Shown here: positions 25,395-33,059 of the stretch, in pieces
Numbering within the stretch: position 1 is the stretch's first letter
Layout: each line of letters starts with the position of its first letter
From: CAMCHP01 sp036835325
Lineage (GTDB): Bacteria > Bacteroidota > Bacteroidia > Flavobacteriales_D > Sanyastnellaceae
NCBI GenBank assembly: GCA_036835325.1
Contig: DAITMF010000035.1
Span: 1-36,711, forward strand
Length of the DNA stretch: 36,711 bases
Reading direction: 5' to 3'
Notes under the pieces: model-generated
Told to the model about the DNA's origin: nothing
Seen by the model: the letters and a program-made list of their open reading frames with translations, nothing else
The model's database searches: none
Made by a program: the position numbers and the translations under genes

Positions 25395-25903
25395 CGTCCG
25401 TTGTTGTGTTTTACCAGCGCTTCAATTTGCTGTGCCTGATAATCTCTGGTCACAGGGATAACGAGGTTGTAATTGCTGATGCCATCGATGAAGGTCAGCA
25501 CGGCAACTACCTTGTTGTCAACCACGAATGCAAATTCACCCGACGGGAATTGCTCTTTGAGGACACTGATTTTGGCAGAAGTGGCCCCGTCAAGCTTAAC
25601 TTCAACACCCATGGTGACGCCACATTCGAGCACATTGTTGGCCCGGCCTGAGCTGCTAATGCTTGCAAAGTGAACTGTACTTATGCGAACTGAGCTCCTT
25701 CCCGCAGCGTTTTGTGGGTAGTTGGGGTGCCATTTCAACACCACCGATTCGCGTGCCTGAGCTTCCGGAACCACCAAGTGCAAGCTTCCGTTGTAAGTCG
25801 TTGTGGTTTCTTTTTTTTCGGATGGATGTGCAGCTGTGGTTTGTGCAAGCACGCTCTGACCGATGAAAAAAGAGGCGAGGATAAAAACGAAAAGTGATTT
25901 CAT
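25391..25903 (-). CDS. Secreted protein of unknown function (170 aa)
   Basis: The protein has a signal peptide (MKSLFVFILASFFIGQSVLA, then Q) and a beta-rich mature part of about 150 residues with a single Cys (HLVVPEAQARESVVLKWHP, FAFVVDNKVVAVLTFIDGIS). No known domain is recognised. It overlaps both neighbours by 4 nt (ATGA at each end), so it is strictly co-expressed with a cytoplasmic oxidoreductase and a glycosyltransferase. That pairing gives no clear function. Confidence 0.75.
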   Translation of the reverse strand: MKSLFVFILASFFIGQSVLAQTTAAHPSEKKETTTTYNGSLHLVVPEAQARESVVLKWHPNYPQNAAGRSSVRISTVHFASISSSGRANNVLECGVTMGVEVKLDGATSAKISVLKEQFPSGEFAFVVDNKVVAVLTFIDGISNYNLVIPVTRDYQAQQIEALVKHNNGR

Positions 25904-26613
25904 TTCACAGCTTTGTTAGGTCGGATGATGATTTCGCTGATGACCTGATTGTCAGGTGCATCGATGGTATACAGAATTTGGCGCGCAATGTCATCCGGAG
26001 ACAAGCCCGCAGCGAAGTAATCTTTGTAGTTGGCCAGCAGTTGTTCGTTGCGGGTTTGATCGATGAATGCAGTATTCACCGAACCCGGACTGATAGATGT
26101 AACCCGAATTTCGGTGCCGAGTTCGAGACGAACCGCTTCAGAAATGGCCAATACAGCGTGCTTGGTGCTGCAGTAAACACCCGAGTTGGGGAACACATTG
26201 TGTGCGGCAACCGAAGTGATGTTGATCAGCTGCCCTTTGCTCTTGCGCAACTCGGGAATGGCCAAATGGATGCACGTCAACAAGCCTTTCACGTTTACAT
26301 CGAACATGGTATGCCAATCGTCGAGCTTCCCTTCAGCGATTGGGTCGAATATGCCCAATCCGGCGTTGTTCACCAGAACATCAATGCGCCCAAATGCAGT
26401 GAGGCACGCATGAAAGGCGGCCTTCATGGCCTCAACATCGGTGACGTCGGCCACAGCGTAGTTGAATGTATCAGGGTTTGAGAGGGCCAGTGCTTTCAGG
26501 GCCGCTTCGTTGCGTGCAGTCGCGAAAACGGAATGTCCGGCTTTGAGCGCATGCTCGGCAGCAGCCTTTCCAATTCCGCTGCTTGCTCCGGTAATGAATA
26601 CAATCTTTGTCAT
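25900..26613 (-). CDS. Short-chain dehydrogenase/reductase
   Basis: The 237-residue classical SDR has the nucleotide-binding motif TGASSGIG at residues 8-15, the NNAG motif, the catalytic Ser in INITSVAA and YxxxK as YCSTK, then ISPGSVNTAF. It resembles the YdfG-like branch that reduces 3-hydroxy acids or small carbonyls with NADP, but substrate is not determinable. It is first in the SDR / secreted protein / GT4 operon. The -7 box lies only 4 nt before its ATG. Confidence 0.92.
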   Translation of the reverse strand: MTKIVFITGASSGIGKAAAEHALKAGHSVFATARNEAALKALALSNPDTFNYAVADVTDVEAMKAAFHACLTAFGRIDVLVNNAGLGIFDPIAEGKLDDWHTMFDVNVKGLLTCIHLAIPELRKSKGQLINITSVAAHNVFPNSGVYCSTKHAVLAISEAVRLELGTEIRVTSISPGSVNTAFIDQTRNEQLLANYKDYFAAGLSPDDIARQILYTIDAPDNQVISEIIIRPNKAVK

Positions 26614-26617
26614 TGTG

Positions 26618-26625
26618 CGAAAATA
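26618..26625 (-). promoter_or_regulatory. -7 box abutting the SDR start codon
   Basis: On the minus strand TATTTTCG (one mismatch to TAnnTTTG) is followed by CACA and then ATG. Predicted transcription begins at or next to the start codon. No good -33 element. Confidence 0.35.
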
Positions 26626-26674
26626 GCGATCACCTGCATCTGCCCGATGCCGAGAGTAGAAGGTTTAACACAAG

Positions 26675-26693
26675 TTTTGTACCATTTTGTACC
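26675..26693 (+). repeat. Tandem TTTTGTACC direct repeat upstream of pfkA
   Basis: TTTTGTACC occurs at 26675-26683 and 26685-26693, 10 bp apart, about one helical turn. It lies some 50 bp upstream of the pfkA -33 element and could be an operator. Confidence 0.45.
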
Positions 26694-26745
26694 GACAGTC
26701 AACATTTTGCACGAGATTTCAAATCTTTGGCTTACATACCGTAAA

Positions 26746-26776
26746 TTTGGTAAGTGTAAAAAATACACTAACTTCG
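26746..26776 (+). promoter_or_regulatory. Promoter of the pfkA-to-maltose phosphorylase operon
   Basis: TTTG at 26746-26749, a 19-nt spacer and TAACTTCG at 26769-26776: one of the best consensus matches in the window. It predicts a leader of only about 7-8 nt before the ATG at 26788. Confidence 0.65.
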
Positions 26777-26787
26777 TCGCTTAGATT

Positions 26788-27777
26788 ATGAAGCAAGAAA
26801 CTGCGATCCGTAAAATAGGTGTTCTCACCTCAGGTGGTGACTCACCGGGCATGAATGCTGCCATCCGCGCCGTTGTGCGTACGGCGGTCTTCCACAACAT
26901 TGAAATCGAAGGCATTTTTCAGGGATACGATGGGTTGATTCGAGGTGATTTTAAGCGCTTGAATGTGCGGTCGGTGGCTAAAATTCTAGGCCGCGGCGGA
27001 ACCATACTTAAAAGTGCCCGCTCTGAAGAGTTCATGACCATTGAAGGCCGTAAAACCGCCTATACGAATTTGAAGGCAAACGGCATCGATGCATTGATAA
27101 CCATTGGCGGTAACGGAACATTCATGGGTGCGCATGTTTTCCATGAGGAGTTCGGGGTGCCCGTAGTTGGTATCCCCGGAACCATCGACAACGATTTGTT
27201 CGGCACTGACAACACCATTGGCTTTGATACCGCAACCAACACCGTCGTTGAAGCCGTTGACAAGATTCGCGACACCGCCAACAGCCACAACCGTCTGTTT
27301 TTCGTTGAGGTCATGGGACGTGATGCCGGTTTCATCGCCCTCAAAGCCGGTATCGCAACCGGTGCCATTGCGGTACTCCTTCCTGAAGTAGAGCAGAGTA
27401 TTGACGACTTGGTAGCCACCCTCGAGCGAGGTGCGGAAAGCAATAAAACCAGTTCTATTGTGATCGTCGCCGAAGGCGATGCCAATGGAGGCGCCTACGA
27501 AGTAGCCAAAAAGGTCAATGAGAAGTATGCCCAATACGAAACCCGTGTTACGGTATTGGGGCACATCCAACGGGGCGGTTCACCAAGCGCTGCTGACCGT
27601 GTGTTGGCAAGCCGCATGGGCGTTGCCGCTGTTGAAGGCATCCTTGAAGGTCACCAAGACGTGGCCGTGGGCATCGTCAATGACAAGGTACATTACACAC
27701 CCCTCATCGAGGCCAGCACCATGAAAGTGCGTCCGAGCGACGAGGAAATTCGCATATCCAACATCCTATCCATCTAA
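26788..27777 (+). CDS. pfkA: 6-phosphofructokinase
   Basis: The 329-residue group-A phosphofructokinase has the motifs GVLTSGGDSPGMNAAIRAVV, GIPGTIDNDLFGTDNTIGFD (catalytic D134), VEVMGRDAG and LGHIQRGGSPSA. It phosphorylates fructose-6-phosphate in glycolysis. The nucleotide/Mg site reads GGNGTF at 107-112: the Gly after it (G110) fits ATP use rather than pyrophosphate. However, the preceding Asp that binds Mg-ATP in E. coli (D103 of GGDGS) is Asn109 here. The gene is first in a six-gene carbohydrate operon, 12 nt before gapA. Confidence 0.95.
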   Translation: MKQETAIRKIGVLTSGGDSPGMNAAIRAVVRTAVFHNIEIEGIFQGYDGLIRGDFKRLNVRSVAKILGRGGTILKSARSEEFMTIEGRKTAYTNLKANGIDALITIGGNGTFMGAHVFHEEFGVPVVGIPGTIDNDLFGTDNTIGFDTATNTVVEAVDKIRDTANSHNRLFFVEVMGRDAGFIALKAGIATGAIAVLLPEVEQSIDDLVATLERGAESNKTSSIVIVAEGDANGGAYEVAKKVNEKYAQYETRVTVLGHIQRGGSPSAADRVLASRMGVAAVEGILEGHQDVAVGIVNDKVHYTPLIEASTMKVRPSDEEIRISNILSI

Positions 27778-27789
27778 AACATCAAAACC

Positions 27790-28776
27790 ATGTCTAAGAA
27801 AGTTGCCATTAACGGATTTGGCCGCATCGGCCGCTTGACCTTCCGCAGCCTTATGGCAATGGAAGGCGTTGAAGTTGTTGCAGTCAATGACCTCACCAAA
27901 GTTGAAACCCTTGCTCATTTGCTCAAGTACGACAGCATTCACGGTCGCTACCCTGGTACCGTCGCGGTTTCAAACGGAGCCTTGGTTGTTGACGGAAAGC
28001 ACATTCAAGTCACCGCCGAGCGCAATCCGACGGCGTTGAACTGGGGCGCACTTGGCGTTCATACCGTGGTTGAATCAACCGGCGTTTTCCGTTCTCAGGA
28101 AGAAGCCGAAATGCACATCACCGCAGGGGCCAAAAAGGTAATCATCACTTCACCTGCGAAGGGCAGCGTGAAAACGATCGTCATTGGTGTAAACGAAAAC
28201 ACCATCACCTCTGAAGATACCGTTCTCTCAAACGCCAGCTGCACCACCAACTGTTTGGCGCCGATGGTAAAAGTGCTCAACGACAAATTCGGCGTTGAGA
28301 AAGGCTACATCACCACCATTCACGCGTACACTGCCGATCAAAATTTGCAAGACGCACCCCACAGCGACCTTCGCCGTGCCCGTGCTGCTGCGATGAGCAT
28401 GATTCCTACATCGACCGGAGCTGCAAGTGCAGTGGGTTTGGTATTGCCCGAGCTCAAAGGTAAGCTCGACGGTCAGGCCGTTCGCGTTCCAACACCCGAT
28501 GGTTCTTTGACTGACCTGACTGCAATCTTGAAGCGCGATGTAACCGCTGAAGAAATCAATGCGGCGATGAAAGAGGCCGCCGAAGGTTCTATGAAAGGCA
28601 TTTTGGAGTACACCGAAGACCCTATTGTATCAATTGACATTGTAGGGAATACACATTCTTGTATTTTTGATGCTTCGCTCACTACGACCAACGGAAATCT
28701 TGTAAAAGTACTCGGCTGGTACGACAACGAGTTCGGTTACGCTACCCGCGTTGCTGATCTGGTGGCGTTGATTTAA
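27790..28776 (+). CDS. gapA: Glyceraldehyde-3-phosphate dehydrogenase, type I
   Basis: The 328-residue protein has the NAD-binding start KVAINGFGRIGRL and the active-site SNASCTTNCLAP with catalytic C151. Also present are HAYTADQNLQDAPH, RARAAAMSMIPTSTGAA and the C-terminal WYDNEFGYATRVADL. It converts glyceraldehyde-3-phosphate to 1,3-bisphosphoglycerate. It lies 12 nt after pfkA, so two glycolytic enzymes share a transcript with the sugar-entry genes that follow. Confidence 0.97.
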   Translation: MSKKVAINGFGRIGRLTFRSLMAMEGVEVVAVNDLTKVETLAHLLKYDSIHGRYPGTVAVSNGALVVDGKHIQVTAERNPTALNWGALGVHTVVESTGVFRSQEEAEMHITAGAKKVIITSPAKGSVKTIVIGVNENTITSEDTVLSNASCTTNCLAPMVKVLNDKFGVEKGYITTIHAYTADQNLQDAPHSDLRRARAAAMSMIPTSTGAASAVGLVLPELKGKLDGQAVRVPTPDGSLTDLTAILKRDVTAEEINAAMKEAAEGSMKGILEYTEDPIVSIDIVGNTHSCIFDASLTTTNGNLVKVLGWYDNEFGYATRVADLVALI

Positions 28777-28791
28777 CAGGAACCTGCACGA

Positions 28792-29658
28792 ATGATTCTT
28801 ATAGCAGATAGTGGTTCAACCAAATGCGATTGGTTGGTGATTGATTCAACGGGGCAACGCCACGGTGATTTCAGCACCATGGGCTTCAACCCATACTTCC
28901 ATTCGACAACGTTTGTGGTGAATCAATTGGGGGAGACTCCGCAAGTAACTGCGGTTGCAAATGCCGTTGAACACGTATTTTTTTACGGTGCAGGATCGAG
29001 CACGCCAAATCTGTGTAAAGTCATTACGGATGCACTTAAGCAGGTGTTTCCCAAAGCGAAAGTGGTGGTTGAGCATGACCTGCTTGGAGCGGCATACGCT
29101 GTTTACGATGGTCGTCCGTGCATTGCCTCCATCCTGGGAACCGGTTCGAATTCCTGCCACTTCGATGGCGAAACCTTGAGCGAAGAAGTCCCGGCCTTGG
29201 CCTACATTTTGGGTGATGAAGGCAGTGGCAGCTGGTTCGGTAAGGCACTTTTACGTGCTTACTTCTACAAGCAATTGCCGGATGACATCCGCACAGCGTT
29301 TGAAGAAACCTACACGCTGACCAAAGACGAACTGGTGCATTGCGTGTACGGCAATCCACATGCCAATGTCTGGTTGGCGAGTTTTATGCCGTTTATTAGC
29401 CGCTTCCGCGATCACGCCCTCATCCGCGAATGGATGCGCGATGGCCTCCGTACCTTCGTCAACATTCACGTGAAATGCTTCGCCGATTACCGCACTACAC
29501 CCTGCCACTTTGTGGGGTCTGTGGCTTGGTACTTCAGCGATGTCCTCGCTGATGTGTGCAAAGAAGAAGGCATCCCCTTGGGCAACATCGTGCAAAAACC
29601 CATCGAAACCTTGGCCGATTACCACGTCCGCTACTTGATTCCCCAACTTCAGCGCTGA
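28792..29658 (+). CDS. BadF/BcrA-type sugar kinase (N-acetylglucosamine kinase-like)
   Basis: The 288-residue ASKHA-fold kinase has phosphate-1 motif LIADSGSTKCDW at the N-terminus, an acidic VEHDLLGAAYA, phosphate-2 motif SILGTGSNSC and LGDEGSGSWFGKALL. The family in Bacteroidota is annotated as N-acetylglucosamine kinase. Given its operon, it might phosphorylate the free glucose released by the maltose phosphorylase; this is inference. Its stop overlaps the next start by one base (TGATG). Confidence 0.85.
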   Translation: MILIADSGSTKCDWLVIDSTGQRHGDFSTMGFNPYFHSTTFVVNQLGETPQVTAVANAVEHVFFYGAGSSTPNLCKVITDALKQVFPKAKVVVEHDLLGAAYAVYDGRPCIASILGTGSNSCHFDGETLSEEVPALAYILGDEGSGSWFGKALLRAYFYKQLPDDIRTAFEETYTLTKDELVHCVYGNPHANVWLASFMPFISRFRDHALIREWMRDGLRTFVNIHVKCFADYRTTPCHFVGSVAWYFSDVLADVCKEEGIPLGNIVQKPIETLADYHVRYLIPQLQR

Positions 29659-30086
29659 TGACCAGCAAAGCCATAGCCCTTATTGCCCATGACCGAATGA
29701 AACCCAACCTGGTAGCGTTTCTCAAAGAACGTGAATCATGGTTATGGGGCCGCAAGCTCTTGGCGACGGGTCTTACCGCTGACTTCGTTGAACAAGGTGG
29801 TATCAAGGCCGATGTCGAGCACCTTTCTCCGGGCAAATTGGGCGGCTATGCCGAACTTACCAAGCGCGTAGAGCAAGGTGATTTGGGCATGGTGCTCTTC
29901 TTCAGAGATGCCGACATCGTGCAAGACTACGAGCGCGATGTGGTTGAATTCCTCAAGGCCTGCAACCGCAATAACATTCCATTGGCCACGAACCCAGCTT
30001 CGGCTGAGCTGCTCATCCTTGGGCAAATCAAGCTCGAAATGGGTGATAAAGGCCGCAGCCGAAATGTTGCTTCTTCAAATCATTGA
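29658..30086 (+). CDS. Methylglyoxal-synthase-like protein lacking key catalytic residues
   Basis: The 142-residue protein aligns along its length with methylglyoxal synthase: IALIAHDRMKPNLVAFL (H11, D12, K15), LLATGLTADF, VLFFRDADI and IPLATNPASAELLI. By alignment to E. coli MgsA as I recall it, catalytic base Asp71 (in GGDQQ) is Tyr64 (GGYAE), His98 is Tyr91 and phosphate-binding Thr47 is Leu39; Asp91 and Asp101 equivalents (D84, D94) remain. So it may not make methylglyoxal and could instead bind a phosphorylated ligand. It sits between the sugar kinase and beta-phosphoglucomutase genes. ATG 29658 overlaps the kinase stop. Confidence 0.8.
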   Translation: MTSKAIALIAHDRMKPNLVAFLKERESWLWGRKLLATGLTADFVEQGGIKADVEHLSPGKLGGYAELTKRVEQGDLGMVLFFRDADIVQDYERDVVEFLKACNRNNIPLATNPASAELLILGQIKLEMGDKGRSRNVASSNH

Positions 30087-30094
30087 ACGAAACC

Positions 30095-30745
30095 ATGATC
30101 CAAGCCTGCCTCTTTGATATGGATGGAGTCATCGTTGACTCGGCCAGGTACCACTTCAAGGCCTGGCAACGTCTAGCGATTGAACTTGGTATAGAATTTA
30201 CCGAAGAAGACAATGAGCTTCTGAAAGGTTTGAGCCGCGTTGACAGCCTCGAAACCATCCTCCAAAAAGGGTCTCTGTTTCTCGATAACGAGACAAAAAT
30301 GGCCTTGATGGACAAGAAGAACGCTTGGTACCTTGATTTCATTTCTTCCATGCAACCGGCAGAAATCTTGCCGGGTGTTCGCCGGTTTTTGGAAGAGCTA
30401 CGCGATGCCGGCATACGCATCGGTCTCGGTTCATCGAGCAAGAATGCCACGCGCATTCTCGATGCCATCGAGCTAACGCCCTTTTTTGACACCATCGTCG
30501 ATGGAAACCGTGTGACGTATTCGAAGCCCGATCCTGAAGTCTTCATCATGGGCGCAAGAGACCTTGGTGTTGAACCTGCGCGAATCGTCGTCTTTGAAGA
30601 CGCATTGGCCGGTATCGAGGCAGCCCATGCAGGTGGATTCCGTGTCATTGGTGTCGGCGATTCTGCTGTACTGACCACTGCAGAAGCCGTTATCGGCGGT
30701 TTCGATTCGTTCTCGATTGAGCGCATGAATGCCCTCCTCCCTTAA
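30095..30745 (+). CDS. pgmB: Beta-phosphoglucomutase (HAD superfamily)
   Basis: The 216-residue HAD phosphatase-fold protein has nucleophile D8 and acid/base D10 in ACLFDMDGVIVDSA, at the same numbers as the Lactococcus enzyme. Its helical cap begins ARYHFKAWQRLA. Motif 2 is GLGSSSKN, motif 3 Lys lies in YSKPDPEVF and motif 4 is VVFEDALAGIEAA. It converts beta-glucose-1-phosphate to glucose-6-phosphate. The GH65 phosphorylase gene 10 nt downstream would supply its substrate. ATG 30095 is preferred to TTG 30083, which would overlap the upstream stop. Confidence 0.93.
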   Translation: MIQACLFDMDGVIVDSARYHFKAWQRLAIELGIEFTEEDNELLKGLSRVDSLETILQKGSLFLDNETKMALMDKKNAWYLDFISSMQPAEILPGVRRFLEELRDAGIRIGLGSSSKNATRILDAIELTPFFDTIVDGNRVTYSKPDPEVFIMGARDLGVEPARIVVFEDALAGIEAAHAGGFRVIGVGDSAVLTTAEAVIGGFDSFSIERMNALLP

Positions 30746-30755
30746 GTAGTTTACC

Positions 30756-33056
30756 ATGATTAAGTACCTCAAAGAAGACCCTTGGTTGGTCGTTGAAGAA
30801 GGTTTTCATCCTGAATACCAGCGCAGTTCTGAGTCGATTTTCAGTATCGGAAACGGTAAGTTCGGCCAGCGTGCCAACTTCGAAGAGCAGTACAGCGGTG
30901 ATTCGTTGAGGGGCAGCTACGTAGCAGGGGTTTACTACCCTGACAAAACCCGCGTAGGCTGGTGGAAAAACGGCTACCCTGAGTACTTCGCCAAAGTGCT
31001 CAACAGTGTCAACTGGATTGGCATCAAGGTTTCGGTCGACGGCGAAGCCCTTGATTTACATCTTGCGGAGGTCATCGAATTCCGTCGTGAACTCGATATG
31101 CGACGGGGTTTACTGTTGCGTTCTTTCGCTGCGCGGATGAGCAACGGCCGGGTGGTAAACGTAAATGCAATGCGTTTCTGCTCAATGGATGACGACGAAA
31201 CAGCCTTCATTAACTATTCGATAAAAGTTGATGGAGCAGCACCTGCAAAGGTGGTCATCGAATCGGTCGTTGACGGCAACGTGTTCAACGAAGACACCAA
31301 CTGGGATGAGCAGTTCTGGGAAGCCCATTCCGTTGCGGCCGACCACCGAATGGCGATGGTGCAAAGCGTTACGCGGAAAACTGAATTCCACGTCGCTGCC
31401 TCAACCATTAGTGAACTCAAGGTGAATGGCGCCACCGTCGAAATCAACGACTACGAAACCACTGAAAATGGCTTTACAGCCCTTCAACGCTGGTCAATCG
31501 ATCTTGGAGTAAATGATGAGGCCGTACTCACGAAGTTTGTTGGTCTGACATCTTCGTTGAATTACACCCCCGAAGGTGAAGAGGGCGTTTCTGCAGCAGC
31601 CGTGCGCGCGGCTGAACGCGCATACACTATGGGTGAGCATGGATTGTTCGCTCAACACGTTTCCGCATGGGCCCGTATATGGGAAGCAGGCGACATTGTT
31701 ATTGAAGGCGATGTGGCCGCTCAGCAGGGTATTCGGTTCAACATCTTCCACCTGAATCAAACCTACACGGGCAAAGACGACCGTTTGAATATCGGTCCGA
31801 AAGGCTTTACCGGTGAAAAGTATGGAGGCTCAACCTATTGGGATACCGAAGCCTATTGCTTGCCGTTTTATTTGAACACGCACGACAAAACGGTAGCTCG
31901 CCAATTGCTTGTGTACCGCTACAAGCAACTCGACAAGGCGATTGAAAACGCCGAGAAACTTGGCTTTACAAACGGTGCCGCATTGTATCCCATGGTCACC
32001 ATGAACGGTGAAGAATGCCACAACGAATGGGAAATCACCTTCGAAGAGATCCACCGAAACGGCGCCATTGCATTTGGCATATTCAATTACGTCAGGCATA
32101 CCGGCGATGAAGCCTACCTTGCTGAATACGGCCTTGATGTGCTTATTGGCATCTCTCGCTTTTGGGCGCAACGGGTAAACTGGTCGGAAGCCCGAAATGC
32201 CTACGTGATGCTTGGCGTTACAGGTCCGAATGAGTACGAGAATAACGTTAACAACAACTGGTACACCAATTACATCGCGCGTTGGTGCATGAGCTACACC
32301 TTAGAGGCTATTTCTTGGGTGAGAACGCATGCTCCTGAAGCCTACGCTGCCAAAGTAAAGCAATGGAACTTTAATGAAGCCGAAGAAACCGCACAGTGGG
32401 GAGCCATTATCGCGAACATGGCCCTGCCTCAAATGGAGGGCAGTGCTGTTCGTCTTCAACAAGATGGCTTCCTCGATAAAGAACTGCTCACGGTGGCAGA
32501 GTTGCGCAAAGAAGACCGTCCGATCAACCAAAAATGGTCATGGGACCGCATTCTGCGTTCAGTATTCATCAAGCAGGCCGACGTCTTGCAAGGCTTCTAT
32601 TTCTTCGAAGACGATTTCTCGCTCGACGAAATGGCAGCGAATTTTGATTTCTACGAACCCCGAACTGTGCATGAATCGAGCTTATCGCCCTGCATCCACG
32701 TTGTGCTTGCAGCGCGATTAGGACGGATGGATAAGGCCTACGAACTCTATCTCCGAACCGCACGACTCGATCTTGACGACTACAATCACGAAGCCTACCA
32801 AGGTCTCCACATCACCTCAATGGCCGGAACATGGCTGTCAGTGGTTGAAGGATTTGGAGGCTTGCGCGTGCGCAACGGAAAACTCTACCTCAACCCGTCG
32901 CTTCCTTCGGGATGGGAAGCATACAGCTTCAGAATTCAGTTTAGAGGACGTGAACTGAGCATCCGAACAACAAAACAAAGCACAGATGTGCATTTGCTGG
33001 CCGGAGATTCGCTTGAGTTGGTCTTGAACGGTGTTGCAACCTTTGTGAATGCATGA
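30756..33056 (+). CDS. Glycoside hydrolase family 65, probable maltose phosphorylase
   Basis: The 766-residue GH65 protein has an N-terminal beta-sandwich (about 1-270), an (alpha/alpha)6 barrel (about 320-700) and a C-terminal cap. The catalytic acid is E493 in GVTGPNEYENNVNNNWYTN; the Asn-Glu-Tyr form with NNVNNNWYTN, and HESSLSPCIHVV near residue 645, fit maltose phosphorylases better than trehalose phosphorylases (GPDEYH type). It would split maltose with phosphate into glucose and beta-glucose-1-phosphate, feeding pgmB. No signal peptide: cytoplasmic. It ends the operon; no terminator is visible before the convergent gene, whose stop is 3 nt away. Confidence 0.9.
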   Translation: MIKYLKEDPWLVVEEGFHPEYQRSSESIFSIGNGKFGQRANFEEQYSGDSLRGSYVAGVYYPDKTRVGWWKNGYPEYFAKVLNSVNWIGIKVSVDGEALDLHLAEVIEFRRELDMRRGLLLRSFAARMSNGRVVNVNAMRFCSMDDDETAFINYSIKVDGAAPAKVVIESVVDGNVFNEDTNWDEQFWEAHSVAADHRMAMVQSVTRKTEFHVAASTISELKVNGATVEINDYETTENGFTALQRWSIDLGVNDEAVLTKFVGLTSSLNYTPEGEEGVSAAAVRAAERAYTMGEHGLFAQHVSAWARIWEAGDIVIEGDVAAQQGIRFNIFHLNQTYTGKDDRLNIGPKGFTGEKYGGSTYWDTEAYCLPFYLNTHDKTVARQLLVYRYKQLDKAIENAEKLGFTNGAALYPMVTMNGEECHNEWEITFEEIHRNGAIAFGIFNYVRHTGDEAYLAEYGLDVLIGISRFWAQRVNWSEARNAYVMLGVTGPNEYENNVNNNWYTNYIARWCMSYTLEAISWVRTHAPEAYAAKVKQWNFNEAEETAQWGAIIANMALPQMEGSAVRLQQDGFLDKELLTVAELRKEDRPINQKWSWDRILRSVFIKQADVLQGFYFFEDDFSLDEMAANFDFYEPRTVHESSLSPCIHVVLAARLGRMDKAYELYLRTARLDLDDYNHEAYQGLHITSMAGTWLSVVEGFGGLRVRNGKLYLNPSLPSGWEAYSFRIQFRGRELSIRTTKQSTDVHLLAGDSLELVLNGVATFVNA

Positions 33057-33059
33057 AGT

